Assembly (NCBI GenBank): GCA_002409145.1
Contig: DHUL01000018.1
Coordinates: forward strand, 35,484 to 62,209
Length of the DNA stretch: 26,726 nucleotides
Direction: 5' to 3'
Source: Bacteroidales bacterium UBA5235
GTDB taxonomy: Bacteria > Bacteroidota > Bacteroidia > Bacteroidales > VadinHA17
Below, one piece after another: positions 15,788 to 23,279 of the stretch (its first letter is position 1; the number at the start of each line of letters is the position of its first letter). Under the pieces are notes generated by a model that was given only the letters and a program-made list of their open reading frames with translations, ran no database searches and was not told the DNA's origin. The position numbers and the translations under genes are program-made.

Positions 15788-17290
15788 ATGAAATTGAAAT
15801 ACTTTTTCCCAATATTCATCGCGGCAGTTGCCCTGATGGTAAGCTGTGACGATGAATTCTCCGCGACGTTGCTTGATGAAATTCAGGTATCGCAGTCTTA
15901 CGTGGCTATCCCGGTAGCGGGTGGCTCTGCATCCATTACCGTAACAGCTACTGATAGCTGGACAGTAGAGAACAGTTTACAATGGCTGACTATCTCTTCA
16001 TCCTCTGGCAGTGCCGGTGAATCAACGCTTACGTTTTCAGCTACATCTACCCTGGATGGTCGCAACGGAGAGGTGAAAATTAAATGTGGAGACAAAACTC
16101 AGAGAATAAACGTCATCCAGGGCCTGGCAACAGTTGCAACTGCCACCTGTGCGGATGTGATTGCCGGACCAAACGACAAGACCTATAAGGTAACCGGGGT
16201 TTGTACGGCAATAGCCAACACAACTTACGGTAACTGGTATTTAAAGGACGCAACTGGTGAAATATATATCTATGGTACTCTTGATGCGAAGGGCGCTGAG
16301 AAAAACTTTTTAAGTCTAGGACTTGAAGTGGGTGATGAAGTAACTGTTCAGGGACCAAAAACTACCTACAATGGAGTTGTGGAGTTGGTAAATGTTACAG
16401 TTATCAAAATCAATAAATCACTGATTAAAGTTGATTCTGTTGAAAACGCAGTACTTCCGGTTGAAGGTGGTGAATTTATTTCATACCTTACATGTAAAGG
16501 ACAAGGAGTATCGGTAGAAATTCCTGAAGATGCCGAATCATGGTTGTCAATTTCCTCCATTCAATCGGAAGGAACGTATGCTGTTGTGACTTTCAAAGCC
16601 GATGCCAATACAGGCGGAGACCGCGGAACCACAATCACATTCCATACCACTGACGGGACTAAAGACTATACTTCACAAACAAAACTTACCCAAAAAGGAG
16701 CGATTATAAATGCATCTATTGCCGAGTTTCTTGCGGCTGAAGTCAGCACTGCACAGCAATATCGTTTGACAGGTGTTATTACCGATATTTCCGATGCTAC
16801 AACCGGTAAATTAAACATAAGAGATTTCTCCGGTACAGTATATGTTTATAAAATTGTTGATTTTGCCACAAAAGGCCTGAAAGTAGGTGACATTATTACA
16901 ATTGTCGGAACACGCGCTGCATATAATGAATCTCCACAAGTTGGTGGTGCAGTTCTGGAAAGCTTTATTCCTGTAACAACGGCAACCATTGCAGAGGTGC
17001 TGGATAAACCTGTAGATGCCAATACATACTTTATGGTAACCGGCGAAATTACAGAGATTGTCAATGCGACATACGGCAATCTTAACCTGAAAGACGGTGA
17101 GAGTGTGATTTACCTGTATGGATGTTATCCGGGTTGGGGTGCAACCGGCGATGCCAGGAAAAACTTGTTGGCTGACAAAGGGATTGAAGTGGGAGACCAA
17201 CTGACGGTTATTGCAACGAGGGGCGTTTATTCCGGAGTAGCTCAGCTTTCAAATGGCATTTATTTCAGCCACGTAAGTGCGGCGAAGTAA
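15788..17290 (+). CDS. Surface lipoprotein with BACON and OB-fold-like domains
   Basis: 500 residues from ATG at 15788. Lipobox ALMVSC with Cys20, followed by DDE, the acidic type of sequence linked to surface export in Bacteroidetes. Domains in order: BACON 1 (about 33-112, with SWLTISSSSG-like core), OB-like 1 (114-208), BACON-like 2 (212-304), OB-like 2 (309-396) and OB-like 3 (398-497). The three OB units share an opening IAEVL...Y-VTG-IT-I, a middle YGN-L-KD...IY-YG and a later GLEVGD--TV-G. BACON domains commonly bind carbohydrate or mucin; OB folds of this sort occur in extracellular nucleases and binding proteins. It is likely the capture partner of the receptor. Most of it beyond about 16200 is AT-rich. 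Confidence 0.85.
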   Translation: MKLKYFFPIFIAAVALMVSCDDEFSATLLDEIQVSQSYVAIPVAGGSASITVTATDSWTVENSLQWLTISSSSGSAGESTLTFSATSTLDGRNGEVKIKCGDKTQRINVIQGLATVATATCADVIAGPNDKTYKVTGVCTAIANTTYGNWYLKDATGEIYIYGTLDAKGAEKNFLSLGLEVGDEVTVQGPKTTYNGVVELVNVTVIKINKSLIKVDSVENAVLPVEGGEFISYLTCKGQGVSVEIPEDAESWLSISSIQSEGTYAVVTFKADANTGGDRGTTITFHTTDGTKDYTSQTKLTQKGAIINASIAEFLAAEVSTAQQYRLTGVITDISDATTGKLNIRDFSGTVYVYKIVDFATKGLKVGDIITIVGTRAAYNESPQVGGAVLESFIPVTTATIAEVLDKPVDANTYFMVTGEITEIVNATYGNLNLKDGESVIYLYGCYPGWGATGDARKNLLADKGIEVGDQLTVIATRGVYSGVAQLSNGIYFSHVSAAK

Positions 17291-17317
17291 GAAATACACA
17301 TCTTTGTGACAGATAAT

Positions 17318-17356
17318 AAAAGAGGCTGCCTCAAACCGGGGCAGCTTTCTTTTTTA
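17318..17356 (+). terminator. Rho-independent terminator of the receptor-lipoprotein operon
   Basis: Stem GCTGCC / GGCAGC with a loop of about nine bases (17325-17345), A-rich sequence before it and a T-run with one C after it (17346-17356). It begins about 30 bases after the lipoprotein stop. Confidence 0.75.
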
Positions 17357-17490
17357 TCCGCTTGCCGGGGGTGATACATGGCCGGAGGTCAGGTTGGCGG
17401 GCATGAAGAGCAGTTTGCGGGACATGGACAGATAGCATCCGCAAAGTTCATAAAAGTTAATATGTATGTTGATAAAAGAAAACTTTTCTT

Positions 17491-17522
17491 CTTGCCTTCT
17501 GTTTCATGCTTGCCTACTTTAG
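17491..17522 (+). promoter_or_regulatory. Candidate promoter for nrdJ
   Basis: CTTG (17491-17494), 20-base spacer, TACTTTAG (17515-17522): one mismatch in each box against the Bacteroidetes pattern, with correct spacing. Predicted leader about 70 bases. Confidence 0.4.
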
Positions 17523-17594
17523 CAAAACCCGTTCATTTTTACGGAAGGTAGACTAACTAACTTATTTACAAACTTTAAGATTTTTTAACTATCA

Positions 17595-20237
17595 ATGGGA
17601 GATTCTGTTGTCCATTCGGCTGCCGTCGCCTCTAATGAAAAGGAAATGGTAAAAAAAGAGGAGAAGAAAAGTATAAAGGAGGAGCCGGTGATGGGTAAGC
17701 CAGGCAAGACCCGGGGTGAAGGCTCAAAAAGGACATTCACCTATGAGGAAGCTATAATGGCTACCCGTCAGTACTTCGGCGGTGATGACCTGGCGGCGAA
17801 GGTGTGGGCAAGCAAGTATGCTCTCAAGGACTCGTTCGGCAACCTCTATGAAAAGACGCCCGATGACATGCATATGCGTCTTGCCTCCGAAGTTCACCGG
17901 ATTGAGATGAAATACCCAAATCCCGTTCCGGTTGATGTCATCTATGAGGCATTCAAAGACTTCAGGTACATCATCCCTCAGGGAGGACCGATGACCGGCA
18001 TAGGCAACGATTTCCAGATTGCCTCCCTCTCGAACTGTTTCGTGATTGGTAACAAGGGTGACTCCGACTCATACGGCGGCATCATGAAGATTGACCAGGA
18101 GCAGGTGCAGCTGATGAAGCGCCGCGGCGGCGTGGGACATGACCTCTCGCACATACGCCCAAAGGGCTCACCGGTGCTTAACAGCGCACTCACCTCAACA
18201 GGTGTGGTCCCTTTCATGGAGCGCTATTCAAACTCAACCCGCGAGGTGGCCCAGGACGGCCGCCGCGGCGCGCTCATGCTCTCCATCTCAATCAAGCACC
18301 CTGATGCCGAGAGCTTCATTGATGCAAAGCTGGAGGCCGGAAAGGTCACCGGCGCAAACGTCTCGGTGAAGATTACCAATGACTTCATGCAGGCGGTGAT
18401 CGATGGCAAAAGCTTCCGGCAGCAATACCCCATCAAATCGGATAATCCGAAGTATGTCAAGGATATAGATGCCCGCAAGCTCTGGAACAAGATTGTCCAC
18501 AATGCGTGGAAGTCAGCCGAACCGGGAGTACTGTTCTGGGATACCATCAGGAACGAGAGCGTTCCCGACTGTTATGCAGATCTCGGTTATGAGACCGTTT
18601 CAACCAATCCTTGCGGTGAGATCCCTCTCTGTCCGTATGACAGCTGCAGACTCATCGCTATCAACCTCTTCAGCTATGTGAAGGATCCCTTCACACCGAA
18701 GGCAAAATTTGACTACGATCTCTTCCGCCAGCACGTGCATCTCTCACAGAGGATAATGGATGATATCATCGACCTCGAACAGGAGAAGATTGATGCCATC
18801 ATTGCGAAGATAGAAGCTGATCCGGAGGACGATGAGCTCAAGAGGGTGGAGCGTAACATGTGGGAAAACATAAGGCACAAGACCGGTGAAGGCAGGCGTA
18901 CCGGTATCGGCATCACGGCCGAAGGCGACATGCTTGCCGCACTTGGTCTCCGTTACGGGACTGATGAGGCTACCGAATTTTCCGTGAATGTGCATCGTAC
19001 ACTGGCCATCGAAGCCTACAGGGCATCAACGGTAATGGCAGTTGAGAGAGGGGCATTCCCTATCTACAGCGCCGGGAGGGAAAAGAATAATCCCTTCATC
19101 AGTCGCATGCGCGAAGCAGATCCTGAGATGGTTGCTGAAATGGAAAAAACCGGCAGGCGCAACATCGCCCTGCTGACCATCGCCCCGACAGGATCCACAA
19201 GCCTGATGAGCCAGACCACCTCGGGCATTGAACCGGTGTTCATGCCCTTCTACAAGCGTCGTCGCAAGGTTAACCCAAATGACAAGGATGTGAAGGTGAC
19301 CTTCATTGACGAGGTAGGAGACCACTGGGAGGAGTTCACGGTCTTCCACCACAAGTTCATCGACTGGATGAAGGTTAATGGCTATAACTATGAGGAGGTG
19401 AAGGATTTGTCAGAAACACAGATCAATGACATCGTCGCTGTCTCACCATACTACAGGGCTACAGCCAATGACGTCGACTGGGTAGCAAAGGTGAGAATGC
19501 AGGGAGCCATACAGAAATGGGTAGACCACTCAATAAGCGTCACCATCAACCTCCCTGCCGAGGTGAAGGAAGAACTGGTATCTGAACTCTATCTGACCGC
19601 ATGGAAGGAGGGATGCAAGGGAGCAACCGTTTACCGTGACGGTTCAAGGGCAGGAGTGCTTGTCTCCAGCAGCAGCGAGGAGAAGAAGAACGAATGGTCA
19701 CCCATCAGACCCAAAGTACTTGATGCCGACGTCATCCGCTTCCAGAATAATGAGGAGAAATGGATTGCCTTCGTGGGACTGAAGGACGGCGTTCCGTACG
19801 AGATCTTCACAGGCCTCCAGGATGACGAGATGTTCCCGATTCCTAAAAGCATAATCAAGGGAAAGATCATCAAGAATAAGGATGACGCCGGGAACTCACG
19901 CTACGACTTCCAGTACACTGACAAGTACGGTTACAAAAACACCCTCGGAGGGCTTTCACATATGTTCAAGCCCGAGTTCTGGAACTATGCACGCCTCATT
20001 TCGGGAGTGCTGCGGTACGGAATGCCGGCAAAGGACGTAGTTGAACTTGTCTCATCCATGAGACTCGACAGTGAGTCAATAAACACCTGGAAGAACGGAG
20101 TGGAGCGCTCACTGAAACGTTATATACCCAACGGCACAAAGGCGAAAGGCAAGTGCGAGCACTGCAACTCAACTAACCTGGTCTATCAGGAGGGTTGCCT
20201 GATCTGTACTGACTGCGGTACATCAAAGTGCAGTTAA
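17595..20237 (+). CDS. nrdJ: Class II (adenosylcobalamin-dependent) ribonucleotide reductase
   Basis: 880 residues. Reduces ribonucleotides to deoxyribonucleotides with a radical made from coenzyme B12, so it works with or without oxygen. Key residues: redox pair Cys148 (SLSNCFV) and Cys351 (YDSCRL), radical Cys340 with Asn338 and Glu342 in NPCGE; offsets agree with the well-studied Thermotoga enzyme (Cys134, Cys322, Cys333). APTGSTS lies at about 536-542. The C-terminus ends in a zinc-ribbon-like cysteine set (CEHC...CTDC...KC) that probably carries the exchange cysteines. The first 47 residues are a Lys/Glu-rich extension outside the catalytic fold. Codon use is GC-rich, unlike the operon before it. 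A 14-bp stem terminator follows. Confidence 0.95.
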   Translation: MGDSVVHSAAVASNEKEMVKKEEKKSIKEEPVMGKPGKTRGEGSKRTFTYEEAIMATRQYFGGDDLAAKVWASKYALKDSFGNLYEKTPDDMHMRLASEVHRIEMKYPNPVPVDVIYEAFKDFRYIIPQGGPMTGIGNDFQIASLSNCFVIGNKGDSDSYGGIMKIDQEQVQLMKRRGGVGHDLSHIRPKGSPVLNSALTSTGVVPFMERYSNSTREVAQDGRRGALMLSISIKHPDAESFIDAKLEAGKVTGANVSVKITNDFMQAVIDGKSFRQQYPIKSDNPKYVKDIDARKLWNKIVHNAWKSAEPGVLFWDTIRNESVPDCYADLGYETVSTNPCGEIPLCPYDSCRLIAINLFSYVKDPFTPKAKFDYDLFRQHVHLSQRIMDDIIDLEQEKIDAIIAKIEADPEDDELKRVERNMWENIRHKTGEGRRTGIGITAEGDMLAALGLRYGTDEATEFSVNVHRTLAIEAYRASTVMAVERGAFPIYSAGREKNNPFISRMREADPEMVAEMEKTGRRNIALLTIAPTGSTSLMSQTTSGIEPVFMPFYKRRRKVNPNDKDVKVTFIDEVGDHWEEFTVFHHKFIDWMKVNGYNYEEVKDLSETQINDIVAVSPYYRATANDVDWVAKVRMQGAIQKWVDHSISVTINLPAEVKEELVSELYLTAWKEGCKGATVYRDGSRAGVLVSSSSEEKKNEWSPIRPKVLDADVIRFQNNEEKWIAFVGLKDGVPYEIFTGLQDDEMFPIPKSIIKGKIIKNKDDAGNSRYDFQYTDKYGYKNTLGGLSHMFKPEFWNYARLISGVLRYGMPAKDVVELVSSMRLDSESINTWKNGVERSLKRYIPNGTKAKGKCEHCNSTNLVYQEGCLICTDCGTSKCS

Positions 20238-20265
20238 CCATTTATTAAACTCCATATCAGATTGA

Positions 20266-20298
20266 AAGAAGAAAGGAGCGTCAGGCTCCTTTCTTCTT
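20266..20298. terminator. Strong hairpin between convergent nrdJ and trpB2
   Basis: Perfect 14-bp stem, AAGAAGAAAGGAGC / GCTCCTTTCTTCTT, with a GTCAG loop. The A/T-rich outer half gives T-rich 3' sides in both directions, so it can serve nrdJ (plus) and trpB2 (minus). Confidence 0.8.
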
Positions 20299-20300
20299 GG

Positions 20301-20328
20301 TTATCGGTTATCAGTTATCGGTTATCGG
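20301..20328 (+). repeat. Heptamer tandem repeat TTATCGG x4
   Basis: Units TTATCGG, TTATCAG, TTATCGG, TTATCGG, followed at once by TTAGTCA, whose TTA is the reversed stop codon of trpB2 (20329-20331). The tract lies between that stop and the hairpin at 20266-20298. Confidence 0.8.
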
Positions 20329-21699
20329 TTAGTCAATGCTAACCGGGACAGATGAATTCAGCAGTGACTGGCTGATCTCCTCTGCCGTGGTCTCGTGATC
20401 GGGGAGGTTACCCTCAAAGTATTTCTCATAGGCGGAGATGTCAAAATGACCATGACCGCTGAGGTTGAAGAGGATGGTTTTCGAAACTCCCTCCAGGTCG
20501 GCTCTCCTGGCCTCATCAAGCGCCCCGGCGATGGCATAGGATGACTCCGGAGCAGGCAGTATTCCTTCTGCACGGGCAAACAGGATAGCTCCCTCGAAAC
20601 ACTCACGCTGGAGCTTGGCTTTTGCCTCAATCAGACCGTCATTGCGCAACTGGCTGACCAGCACACCGGCCCCGTGATACCGTAACCCTCCTGCATGAAT
20701 CTTATCCGGGATGAAGTTATGTCCGAGGGTGTACATGGGCAGCAGCGGTGTCATACCCGACTGGTCACCGAAATCGTATGTGAATTTACCTTTTGTGAGT
20801 TTGGGGCATGATGCCGGTTCCACCGCCACCATCCTTGTTTTTTTGCCATTGACGAGGTTCTCCCTGAGGAAGGGAAAGGCAATTCCTGAAAAATTTGACC
20901 CCCCTCCGAAGCAACCGATAACCACATCCGGATAGTCACCTGCTTTTTCAAGCTGTATCATCGCCTCCTGGCCTATGATTGTCTGGTGAAGGATAACGTG
21001 GTTGAGCACACTGCCAAGTGAATACTTCGTGTAGGGATCCTGTGCTGCTATCTCCATGGCTTCGGAAATGGCTATTCCCAGGCTGCCCGGAGAATCGGGA
21101 TTTTTCTCAAGTACATTCCTCCCTGCAGAGGTCATTGTGCTGGGCGAGGGTACCACCTTTGCGTTGTAGGCGCTCATCATCAGCTTGCGCCCCGGTTTCT
21201 GGTTATAGCTGACCCTTACCATGAAAACCAGCAATTCGAGCCCGAAGTGGTTGCAGGCGAAGCTCATGGCGCTTCCCCACTGACCTGCTCCTGTCTCGGT
21301 GGTGATACGGCGCACACCCTCCTGCTTGTTGTAGTAGGCCTGCGGGATGGCAGTATTGGCTTTGTGCGAGCCTGAGTAGTTGCCACCTTCGTACTTGTAA
21401 TAGATCCTGCTCTTTGTCCCCAGGGCTTTCTCCAGGCTACGAGCACGAAACAGTGGCGATGGGCGGAATGTGCGATAGAGATCAGCAACCTCATCAGGGA
21501 TATCAATGTATCTCTCAGTTGATACTTCCTGTTTTATCAGTTCCATCGGGAAGATAACAGACAGGTCTTCCGGACCAACTGGTTTTCCCGTGGCAGGGTT
21601 AAGCGGTGGCATCGGTTTGTTGGGCATGTCTGCAATGATGTTATACCATTGGCGAGGCATTTCTTTTTCAGTCAGCAGAATTTTCGTAATCTTTTCCAT
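20329..21699 (-). CDS. Tryptophan synthase beta chain-like, TrpB2 type
   Basis: 456 residues, longer than the 390-400 of TrpB1. PLP-dependent enzyme; joins indole and L-serine to give tryptophan. The PLP Lys113 is in YSGSHKANTA, the catalytic Glu135 in TTETGAGQWG and the phosphate-binding glycine loop is GCFGGGSNFSG. The N-terminal segment MPRQWYNIIADMP...PPLNP and the substitution pattern are those of TrpB2, which lacks the surfaces that dock TrpA and works alone, mainly salvaging indole. No trpA or other trp gene is in the window. The upstream leader (21725-21869) has the layout of a tryptophan attenuator. The gene ends against a heptamer repeat and a terminator. Confidence 0.92.
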   Translation of the reverse strand: MEKITKILLTEKEMPRQWYNIIADMPNKPMPPLNPATGKPVGPEDLSVIFPMELIKQEVSTERYIDIPDEVADLYRTFRPSPLFRARSLEKALGTKSRIYYKYEGGNYSGSHKANTAIPQAYYNKQEGVRRITTETGAGQWGSAMSFACNHFGLELLVFMVRVSYNQKPGRKLMMSAYNAKVVPSPSTMTSAGRNVLEKNPDSPGSLGIAISEAMEIAAQDPYTKYSLGSVLNHVILHQTIIGQEAMIQLEKAGDYPDVVIGCFGGGSNFSGIAFPFLRENLVNGKKTRMVAVEPASCPKLTKGKFTYDFGDQSGMTPLLPMYTLGHNFIPDKIHAGGLRYHGAGVLVSQLRNDGLIEAKAKLQRECFEGAILFARAEGILPAPESSYAIAGALDEARRADLEGVSKTILFNLSGHGHFDISAYEKYFEGNLPDHETTAEEISQSLLNSSVPVSID

Positions 21700-21724
21700 T
21701 TCAGTGATTGTTTAAGAAGGTTAT

Positions 21725-21760
21725 AAAAACAAGAAGCACGCTGTGATCAGCGTGCCTCTT
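21725..21760 (-). terminator. Attenuator terminator in the trpB2 leader
   Basis: On the minus strand, GCACGCT-gatcac-AGCGTGC with a further five outer pairs (AAGAG / TTCTT, one G-T), a 12-bp stem in total, followed by G and five Ts (21729-21725). It ends 25 bases before the trpB2 ATG. The loop and part of the 3' arm (TCACAGC, 21746-21740) can instead pair with GCTGTGA at 21805-21799. Confidence 0.85.
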
Positions 21761-21798
21761 TGTACATTTATCTTATACGGGTTACATAACGGCGTGAT

Positions 21799-21821
21799 TC
21801 ACAGCTTCATCCTATGAGCTG
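21799..21821 (-). promoter_or_regulatory. Leader hairpin 1:2 / antiterminator arm of the trp attenuator
   Basis: On the minus strand, CAGCTCAT (21821-21814) pairs with ATGAAGCTG (21810-21802) with one bulged A; outward C-G and G-T pairs make about ten pairs. The TAG stop of the leader peptide partly lies in the loop. The right arm contains GCTGTGA (21805-21799), which is complementary to TCACAGC in the terminator. The two pairings exclude each other. Confidence 0.75.
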
Positions 21822-21856
21822 CGCCAGCGCCAAATGTATAACCCCATTGCTTTCAT
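21812..21856 (-). CDS. Tryptophan leader peptide MKAMGLYIWRWRSS
   Basis: 14 codons plus TAG, with TGG codons at 21832-21830 and 21826-21824, separated by one CGC. Tryptophan is normally about 1% of residues, so two in fourteen immediately before competing hairpins is a strong signal. A ribosome stalled on either TGG would cover the left arm of hairpin 1:2 and free GCTGTGA to disrupt the terminator. The start is uncertain: the -7 element at 21862-21869 would put transcription start near 21858, making the first ATG almost leaderless; the ATG at 21847 (MGLYIWRWRSS) is the alternative. Confidence 0.82.
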   Translation of the reverse strand: MKAMGLYIWRWRSS

Positions 21857-21861
21857 TGATA

Positions 21862-21869
21862 CAAACATA
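21862..21869 (-). promoter_or_regulatory. Candidate -7 element for the trp leader (TATGTTTG)
   Basis: Perfect TAnnTTTG on the minus strand, six bases before the leader peptide ATG. No good -33 box at 19-21 bases, so the exact promoter remains open. Confidence 0.45.
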
Positions 21870-21933
21870 GTGATTATTTTCAGTTAAAACCTATTAATGG
21901 GAGATTTTTTATAGCATATCCCGAAAAAAACTT

Positions 21934-22530
21934 TCAAACCTGTTTATGTCTTGCGAGCAGGACTTCCTCAATCTCAGAGAGATTTACCGATTTTGCCCTG
22001 AGCAGAACAAGAAGGTGATAAATGAGGTCTGCTGCTTCGTTCTTAAAAAGGCCGTCATTTTCACCCATAGCTTCGATAACCAGCTCCACTGCTTCCTCAC
22101 CTACTTTCTGTGCCATTCTCCCTGTTCCCTCATTGAAAAGCCTGCAGGTATAAGATCCGGGGCTTCCCTCCACGATCCTGCTGTTGATGATTTCTTCCAG
22201 CCTGTAGATGAAACCTCCGGATTTAGGTTCCCCGAAGCATGACCATGTTCCGGTGTGACAAACAGGGCCGGCCGGTTCGACCTTAATAAGTATTGCATCA
22301 CTGTCGCAGTCGGTTTCTATTGAAACCACACTGAGGTAATTGCCCGATGTTCCACCCTTGGTCCAGAGTGATTTCCGGCTCCTGCTGTAAAATGTAACTA
22401 TACCCTCGTTTACCGTCTTGAGATAAGCCTCTTCATTCATGTAGCCCACCATAAGGACCTGCAGAGTGACGTTATCCTGTATCACTGCGGGTACCAGCCC
22501 GTTACCCTTGTTGTAGTCAATGTTCAGCAT
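21934..22530 (-). CDS. hisIE: Bifunctional phosphoribosyl-AMP cyclohydrolase / phosphoribosyl-ATP pyrophosphatase
   Basis: 198 residues. Steps 3 and 2 of histidine synthesis on one chain. The HisI half (about 1-105) shows SLWTKGGTSGN, the metal ligands ETDCDSDA and CHTGTWSCF. The HisE half (about 110-198) has GRMAQKVGEEAVELVIEA and NEAADLIYHLLVLL. Its start overlaps the hisF stop by 7 bases. It is the last gene of the his operon; about 65 bases after its stop the trpB2 leader begins. Confidence 0.96.
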   Translation of the reverse strand: MLNIDYNKGNGLVPAVIQDNVTLQVLMVGYMNEEAYLKTVNEGIVTFYSRSRKSLWTKGGTSGNYLSVVSIETDCDSDAILIKVEPAGPVCHTGTWSCFGEPKSGGFIYRLEEIINSRIVEGSPGSYTCRLFNEGTGRMAQKVGEEAVELVIEAMGENDGLFKNEAADLIYHLLVLLRAKSVNLSEIEEVLLARHKQV

Positions 22531-23279
22531 CTTGTTTCTATATTATTTTCTGAAAGATATTTTTTAAGGTCAGGAATTCTTATTATCCCGTAGTGAAAGA
22601 GTGTTGCGGCCAGCGCAGCCGTACAGCCGGTTTCTGCAAACACTTCCCTGAAGTGTTCAGGTGACCCTGCACCGCCTGAGGCGATCACCGGTATATTGAC
22701 GCTATTACACACTGCCGAGGTAATGTCAAGTGAGAATCCCTCGCCGGTTCCGTCACGGTTGACGGAGGTAAGGAGGATCTCTCCCGCACCAAGTCTTTCC
22801 GCCTCATGGGCCCAGGTGACCGCAGAAAGTGTGGTTATGCGCTTTCCACCGTGGGTGCAGACCACCCATCTTCCATCAACAAGTCTGGCGTCAATGGCGA
22901 CAACAACGCACTGGCTGCCGAACTCATCTGCCAGTCCGGTGATGAGGGAGGGATTAAGTATTGCGGCAGTGTTGACGGAAACCTTATCGGCTCCTGAGCT
23001 GATCAGCATTGAAACATCTTCCCTTGTACTGATGCCGCCACCCACTGTGAAAGGGATGTTTATTGCCTCTGCAATCTTCTTTACCAGCGGTGTAAAGGTC
23101 TTCCGCCCTTCATCCGTCGCAGATATATCCAGAAAAACCAGCTCGTCGGCCGACTGTTCTGCATAGGCACGTGCCAACTCAACAGGGTCACCTGCATCAC
23201 GAAGGTTGACGAAACTGATCCCCTTGACCGTCCGCCCGTTCTTTATGTCAAGGCATGGTATGATTCGTTTTTTCAGCAT
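22524..23279 (-). CDS. hisF: Imidazole glycerol phosphate synthase cyclase subunit
   Basis: 251 residues, a beta/alpha barrel. With HisH it turns PRFAR and ammonia into imidazole glycerol phosphate and AICAR. Catalytic Asp11 is in IIPCLDIKNG, the second Asp in VVVAIDAR, and the phosphate-binding runs TVGGGIST and VIASGGAG are present, together with CTHGGKR and SVNRDGTG. It overlaps hisA by 7 bases and hisIE by 7. Confidence 0.97.
   Translation of the reverse strand: MLKKRIIPCLDIKNGRTVKGISFVNLRDAGDPVELARAYAEQSADELVFLDISATDEGRKTFTPLVKKIAEAINIPFTVGGGISTREDVSMLISSGADKVSVNTAAILNPSLITGLADEFGSQCVVVAIDARLVDGRWVVCTHGGKRITTLSAVTWAHEAERLGAGEILLTSVNRDGTGEGFSLDITSAVCNSVNIPVIASGGAGSPEHFREVFAETGCTAALAATLFHYGIIRIPDLKKYLSENNIETRC

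Larger units (their letters stand above)
17291..17594. other. Intergenic region before nrdJ (304 bases)
   Basis: Holds the terminator of the receptor operon (17318-17356) and a candidate nrdJ promoter (17491-17522). The stretch 17360-17450 is GC-rich and carries no feature I can name. No cobalamin-riboswitch core and no NrdR-box pair were seen, although the next gene is B12-dependent. Confidence 0.6.

Noticed and set aside
12498..17290. SusC/SusD polysaccharide utilisation pair
   Set aside because: The receptor is Oar-like and the lipoprotein has BACON and OB-like domains, not the helical SusD fold; no glycan hydrolase or regulator nearby.
17378..17551. 57-codon open frame upstream of nrdJ (starts MAGGQVGGHEEQ)
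   Set aside because: No recognisable domain, no start signal, composition changes halfway, and it contains the likely nrdJ promoter.
17360..17590. Cobalamin riboswitch before nrdJ
   Set aside because: No match to the conserved B12-box core was seen by eye and the region is short for the complete fold; a covariance search would be decisive.
21862..21869. Leader peptide starting four codons earlier, at the ATG at 21868 (MFVSMKAMG...)
   Set aside because: That ATG lies inside the best -7 element and would not be transcribed from it; kept only as an alternative if the promoter is further upstream.
21901..21933. Terminator after hisIE from the facing T-run and A-run
   Set aside because: Stem would be almost only A-T pairs with a large loop; too weak to call.
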